From contig JAGYIT010000010.1 of assembly GCA_018402445.1 (NCBI GenBank), positions 23,537 to 87,536 of the forward strand: a DNA stretch of 64,000 nt. The letters are read 5' to 3'. A model generated the notes under the pieces. It ran no database searches and was not told the DNA's origin. It saw only the letters and a list, made by a program, of their open reading frames with translations. Shown piece after piece: positions 47,989 through 57,180 of this stretch (positions are counted from its first letter, which is position 1; the number at the start of each line of letters is the position of its first letter). The position numbers were made by a program, and so were the translations under genes. This DNA comes from Akkermansiaceae bacterium. GTDB taxonomy: Bacteria > Verrucomicrobiota > Verrucomicrobiia > Verrucomicrobiales > Akkermansiaceae.

Positions 47989-48630
47989 TCACAAGCGGCT
48001 ATCCAAAGAAAATACCTGACCGGACGTGAACGGCAGTTTCTCCTCCAGAAACCGCACGAACCCGGCAGCGGCTTCCGGTGTATTGAACCCTCCCAAACAA
48101 TGCCCCTCCCGGATCACCGCCTTTCTCCTCTCGGACACCGCCTTCGTCATCGGCGTTTCCAAGAAACCGGGCAGCACCACATTGAAACGTAGGTTGTCCT
48201 TTCCATACCGCTCAGCCAGATCCCTTGCCAGCCCGTGCAAGCCGGCCTTCGCCGCCGCATACGCCGCCTGCCCCACCGCCGGACGCCGCGCTGCATAGCT
48301 CGACACGAAAACCACATGCCCACACCCTCTCGCCCGCATCCCCCGCACCGCCGCCATGGCACAACGAGCAGCCGCCCCGTAATTCACCGCCATCACCTCA
48401 TCCCATCCCTCCTCCTCCATCCGAAAAAGCGGCGCGTCCCGGATAATCCCCGCGCAGCACACCAGTAGATCACACGGCGTTTCATCGAAAAACCTCCCCA
48501 CCGCCCCATCCTCCCCCAAATCAAGATCCTTGCTCCCCAACGCCAATACCTCCCAGCCGTTTTCCGCAAATTCCCCGGCGATGGCCGTCCCCAGCCCGCC
48601 TGTCCCACCAGTGATGACCACGCGTTTCAA
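47989..48630 (-). CDS. Short-chain dehydrogenase/reductase
   Basis: 213 residues with a TTG start at 48630 (LKRVVITGGTGGLGTAIAGE); an in-frame GTG at 48645 is possible, and the frame runs further upstream without family likeness. Cofactor motif TGGTGGLG, LVCCAGI (NAG-like), catalytic Ser in HVVFVSSYAARR and YAAAK, and NVVLPGFLETPMTK. Similar to FabG-like reductases, but the substrate is unknown and no fatty-acid genes are near. It stands alone. Confidence 0.82.
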   Translation of the reverse strand: MKRVVITGGTGGLGTAIAGEFAENGWEVLALGSKDLDLGEDGAVGRFFDETPCDLLVCCAGIIRDAPLFRMEEEGWDEVMAVNYGAAARCAMAAVRGMRARGCGHVVFVSSYAARRPAVGQAAYAAAKAGLHGLARDLAERYGKDNLRFNVVLPGFLETPMTKAVSERRKAVIREGHCLGGFNTPEAAAGFVRFLEEKLPFTSGQVFSLDSRL

Positions 48631-48946
48631 CCCCGGAATCCTCACCCCCAACAAGCTGCGAATAAAGCCCCAATAACCTGTGATTTTCACCCAAAAACCG
48701 TTTCGGATCTCCGTATCACCCCGAGTTGAGACCCCACCGCCATCGGATGTGACCAGGTTATCCTTCGCATGGAACGCCCACCGCCAAACCGTGGAACCCT
48801 CGCTCGGACGACTTATCCACACGCTTATGATGAAGATCTTATGAGGTCAAAAAATAACATACTCATCATCCGGAAGGCACAACCCGCCCCATTGGCGCTT
48901 GGAAACGAGGGGCAAAGCTGCCATCTTTCCAAAAGTTCACCTACCC

Positions 48947-50440
48947 ATGCTGCCTGCCTTCAAACGCTTCCTCGTGCTGCTGTTCGTCTTTGCCTTGTTC
49001 TTCCTTCTCGTCATGGCGACGCGTACATGGCGCTCCGGAGGCGATCTCACCTCGCTGATCCCCTCTTTCCTGCGGAACACGGAAACAAACCGTCCTGAGG
49101 CCTTCACGCCCTCTAACGAGCCCGCGCTGAACCTCAGCGATGTGGAAATCATCTCCCGCCTCAACGAGGAATACGCCCGCCTCACGAGAGCTGTGGTGCC
49201 CTCCGTGGTTAGCATCGACACCGTAGGCGTCCGCACCGAGAGGCTCATGGATTTCTTCGGTCGTTCCAGTGTCCGTAGCTACCCCACACAGGGCCAAGGC
49301 TCCGGTGTCATCGTCAGCAAGGAAGGCCACATCATCACCAACCACCACGTCATCGCCGGGCAGAACAAGATCCGCATTACCCTGCACGGCGGAAAAACCT
49401 ACGGAGCCACCATGATCGGCGAGGATCCGCTTCTCGACATAGCCGTCATCAAGATCGACTCGAACGAGACCTTTGCACCGCTCAAGCTCGGCGATTCCTC
49501 GCAAGTTGAGGTCGGGCAACTTGTTTTCGCGGTGGGTAATCCCTTTGGCCTCGGCGAAACCGTCACCCAGGGCATCATCTCTGCCAAGGAACGCTCGCTC
49601 TCCGACAACCAGCGCGACCTTTTCCAAACCGATGCCGCCATCAACCCCGGCAACTCTGGCGGCCCGCTCGTTAATCTCACCGGCGAGATCATCGGCATCA
49701 ACGTCGCGATCTACAGCCCGGATCGCAACAACCCGGGCTTCCAAGGTGTCGGCTTCTCCATCCCATCCAACGAGGTGCGCGAGGCGCTGGAGCAGATTAT
49801 CCGCCGCGGACGCCCCATCCGCGGATACCTTGGCGTGCAGATGCGCGATCTCGACCCCGCCGTCCGCCTAGAGCTCGGCTACATGGATGGCAAAGGCAGC
49901 GCTGTCCTCGGCACCACACTTGGCGCGCCCGCCCATAAGGCTGGACTGAGGGCGGGTGACGTTATCGTTTCCTACAACGGAGAAATTATCAAGGACACCG
50001 CGCAACTCATTTCCCTCGTCCAGCGCTCCGGCATCGGTAAGCAGGTGAAAATAAGTATATGGAGGAAAGGCGAACTCATCGAACTGAAAGCCACCATTAG
50101 CGAGGCCACTTCACCTCCCGTTTATAGCCCGATCACGCCCGAAGAGAAAACGAAGGACAATCTCTTGATCCTCAGGAACATTGGCGTCGAAGTTCGCGAC
50201 CTCACCGCACCCGAGCGCGCCCTTGGATACACCGGCGTGCTTGTCACCAGCCTCCTTCCCGGAGGCAAGGCGGCGGGAATCCTCCAACCCGGCGATCTCA
50301 TCATCAGCCTAAACAACTTCCGCATCAGCAATACCAACGAATTTTATCTCCACCTCGCCGCCTCCGCCGCTGTGCAAGCCACCAGCCTCAGTGTGCTACG
50401 CTCCGGTTCCCCACTCCGCCTCAGCCTCCCAGCTCCTTGA
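48947..50440 (+). CDS. Periplasmic serine protease, HtrA/Deg family
   Basis: 497 residues from MLPAFKRFLVLLFVFALFFL, an N-terminal membrane anchor or uncleaved signal. Protease domain: His about 131 in ITNHHVIAGQN, Asp about 163 in LLDIAVIKID, Ser about 237 in INPGNSGGPLVN. Two PDZ domains follow: GYLGVQMRDLDPAVRLELG with GLRAGDVIVSYNGEIIKDTA, and GVEVRDLTAPERALGYTG with KAAGILQPGDLIISLNNFRI. Protein quality control in the cell envelope. Upstream ATGs are possible but spoil the signal sequence. Confidence 0.92.
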   Translation: MLPAFKRFLVLLFVFALFFLLVMATRTWRSGGDLTSLIPSFLRNTETNRPEAFTPSNEPALNLSDVEIISRLNEEYARLTRAVVPSVVSIDTVGVRTERLMDFFGRSSVRSYPTQGQGSGVIVSKEGHIITNHHVIAGQNKIRITLHGGKTYGATMIGEDPLLDIAVIKIDSNETFAPLKLGDSSQVEVGQLVFAVGNPFGLGETVTQGIISAKERSLSDNQRDLFQTDAAINPGNSGGPLVNLTGEIIGINVAIYSPDRNNPGFQGVGFSIPSNEVREALEQIIRRGRPIRGYLGVQMRDLDPAVRLELGYMDGKGSAVLGTTLGAPAHKAGLRAGDVIVSYNGEIIKDTAQLISLVQRSGIGKQVKISIWRKGELIELKATISEATSPPVYSPITPEEKTKDNLLILRNIGVEVRDLTAPERALGYTGVLVTSLLPGGKAAGILQPGDLIISLNNFRISNTNEFYLHLAASAAVQATSLSVLRSGSPLRLSLPAP

Positions 50441-50454
50441 TATCCATTTGGTTT

Positions 50455-50492
50455 TTTGAGATTTGAGATTTGAAATTTGAAATTTGAAACTT
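50455..50492 (+). repeat. TTTGAAATTTGA-type repeat in the leader of the OmpA gene
   Basis: GAGATTTGAGATTTGAAAT then TTGAAATTTGAAACTT immediately before ATG 50493, the same words and the same three-base spacing as before ilvH. It occupies the place of the ribosome-binding site; no purine-rich Shine-Dalgarno is seen. Confidence 0.7.
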
Positions 50493-51815
50493 ATGCGCCG
50501 CAACACCATTCCCTACTTCTTTCTTGCCTTGGCAGCGATCCTCGCCGCCGCTGCTCTCGCGCTGCTCATCATCCGTCCCGGATCCGAAAAGCCCGCGCCT
50601 CCAGCGCCCAAAGAACAGCCCGCCGAGGAAACCGCCGCCGAACCGGAGCCCATTGAGACCCTTGATGAACCCATGTCGCCCGGCACTCCCGAGGAAATAC
50701 TTGCGGATCTCGGCACCGGCCTTGCCGCCGCCGATCCCGCCGATCTTCTCGCCCGCATCGGAGAGGCTTTGGAAAATGGCGATATGACCGCCGTTTCCAA
50801 ACTCATCGGCAAACAAGCGCTTGGTGCGGAAAACCTCACCAAGCTCCAGGCTCTCGCCCTAGACGGAGCCCTCCGCATCCGCAAACCCGGCGGCGTCCGC
50901 GAGGTCGGAGAGCTGGAACTCAACCGCCTCGCACGCTGGGCCCTCGAGCTCGATGAACGCGAACCCGGCCGCGACCGCATCCTCTTCGATCTCCGTAATG
51001 AAAATGGCAAATGGATGATCGAGAAACTCACCCTCCCTCCCGCCCCCGGCGAGCCCATCCCCAAGGCCGTCCTCGCCGATTCGCTCGGTGTCGCCGACGC
51101 CTTCCTCCAGGCCGTCCTAAAGCAAGACTTCGACTTCGCCCGCGATTTCGTCGATCCCGCTACCGTATCCGACGCTAAGATCGCCGCACTCTGTATCCTT
51201 TTCGAGGAAAGTGAATACCGCATGCGCCCCACAAAACCCCTCCGCGCCATGTTCAACCGCGGTGACACCGTCGGCTACCTCGCCAACGTCGTCGCGGCGG
51301 ACGGAGCCGAGAGCGCACAGTTCGCCCTTAACCTCCGCCAACCCCCCGCACCCGCCAATTGGCGGGTCGCAGAGATCAACCTCGACGGCCTCCTCGCCGA
51401 TTACGCAAAGCGCATCGCAGGCGGCGACGTTTACTACTCGCCCCTCGTGAAAAACCCCGCTGGCGGCGAAACTCTTGCCCTCTATTTCGGCTTCGACGAG
51501 GACGTCATCAGTGACCGCACCCGCCGTCAGCTTGAGATCGTCACCGCCATGCTCAAGGGAGACCCCAACAAAAAAATCACCCTCAGCGGCCACACCGACT
51601 CTCTCGGCACCGACGACTACAACGATCGCCTCTCAGCCAACCGAGCCGCCATCGTCCGCGATTTCCTCGCCGCTGCCGGAGTCCACGCCGAACAGATTAT
51701 CACGCTCGCTAAAGGCTCCTCACAACCCCGCCGCCCCAATGTCACCGAAACCGGCAAGGACAACCCCGACGGCCGCCGCGCCAACCGCAGGACGGAGATT
51801 TACCTAGATTTCTGA
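50493..51815 (+). CDS. OmpA-family envelope protein
   Basis: 440 residues. N-terminal membrane helix MRRNTIPYFFLALAAILAAA; a Pro/Glu-rich linker (50590-50680); a middle domain of unknown type (NGDMTAVSKLIGKQALGAEN, DFARDFVDPATVSDAKIAAL); and a C-terminal OmpA/MotB domain with YFGFDEDVISDRTRRQLEIV, ITLSGHTDSLGTDDYNDRLS, ANRAAIVRDFLAAAGV and RRTEIYLDF, including the Asp and Arg that hold peptidoglycan. It links the envelope to the wall. It follows the Deg protease (52-base gap) and lies 2.7 kb from the proton-channel trio, whose subunits lack such a domain. Confidence 0.85.
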   Translation: MRRNTIPYFFLALAAILAAAALALLIIRPGSEKPAPPAPKEQPAEETAAEPEPIETLDEPMSPGTPEEILADLGTGLAAADPADLLARIGEALENGDMTAVSKLIGKQALGAENLTKLQALALDGALRIRKPGGVREVGELELNRLARWALELDEREPGRDRILFDLRNENGKWMIEKLTLPPAPGEPIPKAVLADSLGVADAFLQAVLKQDFDFARDFVDPATVSDAKIAALCILFEESEYRMRPTKPLRAMFNRGDTVGYLANVVAADGAESAQFALNLRQPPAPANWRVAEINLDGLLADYAKRIAGGDVYYSPLVKNPAGGETLALYFGFDEDVISDRTRRQLEIVTAMLKGDPNKKITLSGHTDSLGTDDYNDRLSANRAAIVRDFLAAAGVHAEQIITLAKGSSQPRRPNVTETGKDNPDGRRANRRTEIYLDF

Positions 51816-51914
51816 GAATTCGTGCGCGACCATATTTCCACCGGGATATGCGTTTCCCGATACTGCCGATAAGGTTGTTGATCACCGTCCTAACTCCCGC
51901 CTGCAAATGAGGTT

Positions 51915-52247
51915 TCAGAACGGCTTGCGGATGCCCAGATAGGCAGCGGCCGCGGCCGCGGCGAGGCAGAGCACGAAGACCATCCACGGAGCCAGCAACT
52001 TACGCTTGGCGAGAACGGGAGCCACGCCGATGAACAGCCAAAGGCCGAGCTTCACCATCCACCACTGCTGATCCATCGGCGGTTTTTTCAGCATGGCGAA
52101 GCCGATCAGGAGGATGAGGACGAGCGAGATGCCGTGCAGCATGGAGGCGGAGTTGCCCCTTGAGCCGGCGAGCAGGGACGCGCCGAGCGAGGCGAAAAGG
52201 GCGAAGGCGGCGGCGACGTGGAGGGTTTGCAGCAAAAGAAGATCCAT
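51915..52247 (-). CDS. Small integral membrane protein, unknown function
   Basis: 110 residues with four hydrophobic helices: LLLQTLHVAAAFALFASLGA, MLHGISLVLILLIGFAML, MVKLGLWLFIGVAPVLA and MVFVLCLAAAAAAAYLGI. The histidine in the first helix, the loop KKPPMDQQWWMVKL and the charged cytoplasmic turns resemble SirB/DUF-type four-helix proteins, possibly heme- or quinone-linked, but I cannot assign it. The start MDLLLLQTLH was chosen because upstream sequence is not hydrophobic. Confidence 0.7.
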   Translation of the reverse strand: MDLLLLQTLHVAAAFALFASLGASLLAGSRGNSASMLHGISLVLILLIGFAMLKKPPMDQQWWMVKLGLWLFIGVAPVLAKRKLLAPWMVFVLCLAAAAAAAYLGIRKPF

Positions 52248-52335
52248 TACGCGGCGGAGCTTCGGGGGGCGGCGGCGATGAATCAAGAGAAACCCGGAAA
52301 GTTGCGCGCCGCGCCGTCCGTATGAAACTCCGTTA

Positions 52336-52575
52336 ATGAAACGCAAACTCGCATGGATCGGAGCCATTCTCTCGGGATTGTATCTGCTAACAGTGGGGCC
52401 GATCCCGGATCCGATCCCTTTTATCGACGAGGCGGCCGCCCTCGCCATTTTTCTGAAATGCACCTCTTACCTAGGATTTGACCTTGGGAAATGGTTGCCC
52501 TTCATACGGAAAAAAGGCAAATCCAACACATCGCGCCGCGCCGAGAGTAAGAAAGGCGTGATCATCGACGTTTGA
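52336..52575 (+). CDS. Small protein with one membrane segment, unknown function
   Basis: 79 residues. MKRKLAWIGAILSGLYLLTV then GPIPDPIPFIDEAAALAIFL KCTSYLG and a basic tail (KKGKSNTSRRAESKKG). The GPIPD..PFIDE motif between hydrophobic segments is reminiscent of DUF1232/YkvA-like membrane proteins. Divergent from the gene at 52247 by 88 bases. Function unknown. Confidence 0.65.
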   Translation: MKRKLAWIGAILSGLYLLTVGPIPDPIPFIDEAAALAIFLKCTSYLGFDLGKWLPFIRKKGKSNTSRRAESKKGVIIDV

Positions 52576-52606
52576 GCAAACACCTCCCATAACCACCTAC
52601 CCTGAC

Positions 52607-54130
52607 ATGTCCCACGAAATCGACCTCGACTCTCGGCCCGCCGGAAAAGCGCTGCCCTGGTTTCTGACCATTACCGGCCTGCTCACCATCGGCGGCATGA
52701 TCGCCATGCCTTTCCTCGCCGGTGAGCCGGACGGGGAAAAAATGCCAGACATAGTGCGTTTCCTCGGCCGCTTCCATCCCGTCGTCCTTCATCTACCCAT
52801 CGGGATTTTCTCGCTGATCCTGCTCCAGGAGCTGCTGGGCATGTTTTCCCGTGAGAAAACGCGGCGCAGCGTGCTGCCGATCTTCATCGGCGCAGCGAGC
52901 GCGGTGGTCGCGGTGATTGCCGGTTTCCTGCTCTACCATGGCGGCGGATACGAGGGCAGCGAGCTGGCGGAAGACCACCTTTGGGGCGGGCTGGGCTTCG
53001 CCAGCGCCGCCGTGCTGACCATGATCGTGAAGGCGTGGAGCCTCGCCCCCACCGCATCGCTGGCTTTCTACCGTGTCCTGCTTTTCGGAAGCGTCGGCGT
53101 AATGACCTACGCCAGCCACAACGGTGCCTCCATGACCCACGGCACCGATTACCTCACGAAATACGCCCCCGACCCCATCCGCAAGGTGCTCGGGCTCGAG
53201 CCGAAACCGAAGAAAGAGGAGATCGAGGTCAAACCCCTTGAGGATCAGATCGTCTATGCGGACATTGTGCAGCCTATCCTCAACAAACGCTGCGTGGAGT
53301 GCCACAAGGAAGGGAAATCGAAAGGCCGCCTGCGCATGGACACCTACGAGATGCTTGTGAAAGGCGGCAAGGAAGGCGCGGCGATCGAGCCCGGCAGCGC
53401 GGAGGACAGCAACATCGTCTATCGCATCGAGCTGCCCGAGGACGACGAGGAGCACATGCCGCCCGAGGGCAAACCCGGCTTTGAGGAACCCGAGCTGGTG
53501 GTCCTGAAATGGTGGCTCGACGAAGGCGGCGATCCGGCGAAAACCGCCGGTGAGCTGAACCTGACCGATGAGATCCGCGCGGCGATCGGTAAGCTGGATC
53601 TCGGCATCACGCTAATCGAGACGGCCATAAAAGAGGTCGTCTCCGACCTACCCTCGGATGACCTCCGCGCCACCGTCGCGAAGCTCGGTGCGGAATTTCC
53701 CGGCGGCCTGACCTTCGAGTCGCAATCCACGGCGAACCTCACCTTCACCGGCGTTTCCATGCGGAAAAACCTCAACGACGAGCTTTTCGCGAAGCTCACG
53801 TCCGTGATCCCGAACATGGTCGCGGTCGATCTCTCCGCCACCTCGGTGACGGATGCGTCCATCGCCCTGCTTGCCTCCGCCCCGAATCTGCGCATGGTGC
53901 GCCTTTCCGAGACGGAAATCACCGACGCCTCGATGGACACATTGGCGCAGCTCACGAAACTCGAATCCGTGAACCTCTACGGCACCAAGGTCACCGACGC
54001 GGGCGTTAAGAAACTAAGCGCCCTGCCGAACCTGAAGCGCCTTTACCTCTGGCAGACCGCAGTCACGCCGGAGGCCATCGCGGAGCTGAAAAAGGCTTTG
54101 CCGGAGCTGGAGATCGTGACGGGAGTTTGA
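52607..54130 (+). CDS. Planctomycete-type membrane cytochrome c with leucine-rich repeats
   Basis: 507 residues. An N-terminal DUF2231-like membrane domain with about five helices (FHPVVLHLPIGIFSLILLQE; a second near GFLLYHGGGYEGSELAEDH); a periplasmic PSCyt1-type heme domain with CVECH in PILNKRCVECHKEGKS (one heme) and the family DSNIVYRIELPEDDEEHMPP; then LRR-like repeats about 390-500 (MVAVDLSATSVTDASIALLA, LRMVRLSETEITDASMDTLA, LESVNLYGTKVTDAGVKKLS). Likely an envelope electron carrier or sensor. Typical of Planctomycetes/Verrucomicrobia gene families linked to polysaccharide use; the partner is unknown. Confidence 0.85.
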   Translation: MSHEIDLDSRPAGKALPWFLTITGLLTIGGMIAMPFLAGEPDGEKMPDIVRFLGRFHPVVLHLPIGIFSLILLQELLGMFSREKTRRSVLPIFIGAASAVVAVIAGFLLYHGGGYEGSELAEDHLWGGLGFASAAVLTMIVKAWSLAPTASLAFYRVLLFGSVGVMTYASHNGASMTHGTDYLTKYAPDPIRKVLGLEPKPKKEEIEVKPLEDQIVYADIVQPILNKRCVECHKEGKSKGRLRMDTYEMLVKGGKEGAAIEPGSAEDSNIVYRIELPEDDEEHMPPEGKPGFEEPELVVLKWWLDEGGDPAKTAGELNLTDEIRAAIGKLDLGITLIETAIKEVVSDLPSDDLRATVAKLGAEFPGGLTFESQSTANLTFTGVSMRKNLNDELFAKLTSVIPNMVAVDLSATSVTDASIALLASAPNLRMVRLSETEITDASMDTLAQLTKLESVNLYGTKVTDAGVKKLSALPNLKRLYLWQTAVTPEAIAELKKALPELEIVTGV

Positions 54131-54135
54131 GACCG

Positions 54136-54245
54136 CATGGAGCGGAGGTTCAGAGATCCGCCCTTTCCCATGAGGTGACGATGGATGGCACGAAGGTATG
54201 CAGCTGCGCCTCCTATGGGCATCGGCTCCCACGCCACACTCGACA
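54136..54245. repeat. Degraded hairpin repeat, copy 3
   Basis: CATGGAGCGGAGGTTCAGAG then ATCCGCCCTTTCCCATGAGG, followed by ATGG...CAGCTGCGCCTC and GGGCATCGG, the same order of words as at 22317-22440. The outer arms have lost perfect pairing. Confidence 0.5.
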
Positions 54246-54247
54246 CC

Positions 54248-55414
54248 TCACACCAACCTCGCGCCCTCCGCCGGGCGGGTGGCGAAGATCTCCGGGGCGA
54301 AGCCGAACTCCGCTCCGTAGGATTTCACGAGAGCGGCGGCGATGGCTTGCGCCTTGCCCGCCTCGCAAAGGGTGACGGTGGAGCCGCCGAAGCCGCCGCC
54401 GGTCATCCGCGCACCGATCACGCCCTCAAGGCCGCTCGCAGTTTTCACGAGGTGGTCGAGCTCAGGACAGGAAACCTCGAAATCATCGCGCAGGGAATCG
54501 TGGCTGGCATACATGAGGCCGCCGAGCTTGGAAAAATCATTCCCTTTCAACGCATCCACCGCACCGATGGTTCGCGCGATCTCACCCACGACGTGACGGC
54601 TGCGGCGGTAGGTGATGGCATCCATTTTCCCCGCCGCGCCCTCCAGATCCGTAGGTGTGACATCGCGCCAGCTCGCCTTGCCGATGGCGGCGAGGCCGTC
54701 CTCCGTGCTTTTCCGGCGTGCCGCGTAGCCGCCGTCGGAAAGCTCGTGGGAAACCTTGGTGTTAGATACGAGGATAGTCAGCGCGGGATCGGCGAAGGGC
54801 ACCATCTCCGTTTCGTAGGAACGGCAGTCGATCAGGATGAGCTGGTCTGTCTCTCCGAAGGCGGACGCAAACTGATCCATGATCCCACAGGGCACGCCCG
54901 CGAAATCATGCTCCGCTTTCTGCGCCAGCAGCGCCTTTTCGCGCGTGCCGAGGGAGGCTCCCGTGAAGCCCTCCAGCAAGGTCGCCATGGCGCATTCCAG
55001 CGCGGCGGAGGACGAAAGCCCCGCGCCCACCGGCAGGCTGGAGACGATGAACGCATCGAACCCCGGCACCGCGATCCCGCGCAACCGGAAGCCCTCGATC
55101 ACGCCTCGCAGGTAGTTCGACCATTTCGGCTCTGAAATTTCCTGCGGGCCGCCGGTCGGCATCACTGTGCCCTGGCTATCGAACGAGGTCGCTACGCGCA
55201 CCTCCGAAGTCCCGTTCGGCGCGGCGGCGATGACTACCGCCCGCTCGATGGCGAAAGGCAGCACGAAACCGTCACAATAATCGATATGCTCGCCGATCAG
55301 ATTCACCCTCCCCGGAGCTACGGCAACCGTAGTAGATTCAACGCCGTAGCGGGAAAGCAGCGAATCCTTCGCCTCGGCGACGAGGTATCTGATGGGGGCG
55401 TTCGGGGAAAGCAT
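54248..55414 (-). CDS. galK: Galactokinase
   Basis: 388 residues. Phosphorylates galactose to galactose-1-phosphate in the Leloir pathway. GHMP-kinase motifs: PGRVNLIGEHIDYCDGFVLP (galactokinase signature), SLPVGAGLSSSAALECA (P-loop) and MTGGGFGGSTVTLCEAG. The catalytic Asp lies in GVPCGIMDQFASAFG. It is 15 bases downstream of an SSS symporter, suggesting a galactose uptake and phosphorylation pair. Other gal genes are not in the window. Confidence 0.93.
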   Translation of the reverse strand: MLSPNAPIRYLVAEAKDSLLSRYGVESTTVAVAPGRVNLIGEHIDYCDGFVLPFAIERAVVIAAAPNGTSEVRVATSFDSQGTVMPTGGPQEISEPKWSNYLRGVIEGFRLRGIAVPGFDAFIVSSLPVGAGLSSSAALECAMATLLEGFTGASLGTREKALLAQKAEHDFAGVPCGIMDQFASAFGETDQLILIDCRSYETEMVPFADPALTILVSNTKVSHELSDGGYAARRKSTEDGLAAIGKASWRDVTPTDLEGAAGKMDAITYRRSRHVVGEIARTIGAVDALKGNDFSKLGGLMYASHDSLRDDFEVSCPELDHLVKTASGLEGVIGARMTGGGFGGSTVTLCEAGKAQAIAAALVKSYGAEFGFAPEIFATRPAEGARLV

Positions 55415-55429
55415 GAGCGTCTTCCCTTT

Positions 55430-57022
55430 TCACCCTGCGAAAGCGGCGTAAATGCCGATGACCACGATCACTAGCGCGGCGCTGGCCCATTTCGCGCCCT
55501 TCCATGGCGTGAGGTCGATCTCGTTGTCGGTCTCGATCTTCCATGCCGTGGCACGCGGGGCGAGGCTGCCCATGGCGATGAGGAAAACGACCAGGATGGC
55601 GAAGACGATGCCGATGAAATGGAAGCCGTGGATGTTGGCGGCGCTGAGGGCGGCGGCGGCGGGTTTTACGAAATAACCGACCGAGATCAACACGATACCG
55701 GCCACCATCGCGATCGATGCGGCGTGCGCCGGGACGCGCGGATGCAACATACCCACGACCACTACCGAGAAGATCGGAATGAAATAGATCGCGTTCATTT
55801 TCTGCAGGTATCCGAAAATCGTGTCCTGCCCGATGAGGAAAGGCGCGCCGATCATCGCGGCGATGGCCACGATCACGACGAACCATTTGGCGGCGCGGAC
55901 GGTCTGTTGCTCCGTGCCGGAGGGGTTGATCACGTGCTTGTAGAGGCCGATGGAGAAAAGCGCCGAGGTGCTGTTTAGCGCGGCGTTGAATGAGCTGAGG
56001 ATGGCCCCGATCATCACCGCCGCGAAAAAGCCGGTGAGGTGCTCCGGCAGCAGGTTGCGGACAAGCGTGCCGTATGCTTGGTCGTTCGGGATGCCTTTGT
56101 CGAAATAGAGCTGGTAGGCGACGAGCCCCGGTAGCACCAGGTAGAGCGGCCCGAGAAGTTTCAGCGCACCGGTGAGTAGCACGCCCTTCTGTCCCTCGGC
56201 GAGGCTCGATGCCCCGAAGGTGCGCTGGATGATCTGCTGGTTCGTGCACCAGTAGAAAAGGTTCAGCAGCGCGACGCCGGTGAAGAGCGTCGAGAACGGA
56301 ACCTCGGAGCCTTCCGCTCCCATCGAGTTCATGCGGTCGGGCTGGCCCGCCTTGAGCGCATCCCAGCCGGCCGCGATGCCCTGGTTGTCGCCCGCCGCAT
56401 TGAGCGCGAAATAAGCGACCAGCATGCCACCAACCAGCAGACCCACGCCGTTGATCGTATCGAGGATCGCGAGCGTGCGCAGCCCGCCGAAACGCGCATA
56501 GAGGATACCCATAACGCCGATCAGCACCACCGTCCCGCGTAGCAGCGTGTTGTAGTCCTCGATGCCGGTGAGCTGTTGCAGGTCGATCATGCTGATCAGG
56601 CCGACGGCTCCCGTGTAGAGGATGAGGGGGATGAGCAGGAAGGTGTAGGCGATCAGGAAAATCGTGTTCGCGATGGACTGCGCGGTGCGGTCGTAGCGCC
56701 TTTCTAGGAACTGCGGCACCGTGGTAATCCCCGTCCGTAGGAAACGCGGCAGGAAAAATAGCGCCATGATCACCAGCGCCACGACGGCCACCACCTCCCA
56801 CGCCATCACGCTGAGGCCGTGCGCGTAGGCAGCTCCGTTGAGACCCACCATCTGCTCCGTGGAAAGGTTCGTCAGCAGCAGCGATCCCGCGATGATGGGG
56901 AAAGTCAGCGAGCGCCCGCCTAGGAAGAAGCCCTCGGAGCTATTCCGCTCGTCCTTGCGGGTGAGAAACCAGGTGAGACCCGCCGCGAAGAGGGTGAAGA
57001 GGAGGAAGGACAGGATCGTCAT
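55430..57022 (-). CDS. Sodium:solute symporter (SSS/SLC5 family), probable sugar
   Basis: 530 residues from MTILSFLLFTLFAAGLTWFL; upstream codons lack hydrophobicity. About 14 membrane helices. Family signatures: SEGFFLGGRSLTFPIIAGSL, LLTNLSTEQMVGLNGAAYAH (as in vSGLT-like galactose carriers), TTVPQFLERRYDRTAQ, GLRTLAILDTINGVGLLVGG, and FYWCTNQQIIQRTFGASSLA. The LSTEQ..G.NG.AY motif plus the neighbouring galK point to galactose. Sodium-driven uptake across the inner membrane. Confidence 0.9.
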   Translation of the reverse strand: MTILSFLLFTLFAAGLTWFLTRKDERNSSEGFFLGGRSLTFPIIAGSLLLTNLSTEQMVGLNGAAYAHGLSVMAWEVVAVVALVIMALFFLPRFLRTGITTVPQFLERRYDRTAQSIANTIFLIAYTFLLIPLILYTGAVGLISMIDLQQLTGIEDYNTLLRGTVVLIGVMGILYARFGGLRTLAILDTINGVGLLVGGMLVAYFALNAAGDNQGIAAGWDALKAGQPDRMNSMGAEGSEVPFSTLFTGVALLNLFYWCTNQQIIQRTFGASSLAEGQKGVLLTGALKLLGPLYLVLPGLVAYQLYFDKGIPNDQAYGTLVRNLLPEHLTGFFAAVMIGAILSSFNAALNSTSALFSIGLYKHVINPSGTEQQTVRAAKWFVVIVAIAAMIGAPFLIGQDTIFGYLQKMNAIYFIPIFSVVVVGMLHPRVPAHAASIAMVAGIVLISVGYFVKPAAAALSAANIHGFHFIGIVFAILVVFLIAMGSLAPRATAWKIETDNEIDLTPWKGAKWASAALVIVVIGIYAAFAG

Positions 57023-57180
57023 GTTTGAAGCTTTCAGATTTGTGCGGGGGCTTTCCGCACCGCGATTCTTAGGTTCCGCCCCGCCGGATGCGAGCGAAAG
57101 ATTGCCCGCCCTCACTTTCCCCAAATTTCCGGTTTCCAACCCCCATTTCCCGTCGTTGAATGCGCATGCATCCCCGACCC

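Noticed and set aside
48811..48819. DnaA box TTATCCACA marking oriC
   Set aside because: Single perfect boxes here and near 60186 (inside a gene) are about what chance gives in 64 kb; no cluster, no dnaA or AT-rich unwinding region.
47989..48822. 277-residue version of the SDR enzyme
   Set aside because: The first 60 or so residues have no Rossmann features; the family begins at the TTG/GTG near 48630-48645 just before the TGGTGGLG motif.
48899..48946. Longer N-terminus for the HtrA/Deg protease
   Set aside because: The extra residues precede a clear membrane anchor with no hydrophobic or conserved features; ATG 48947 fits the family.
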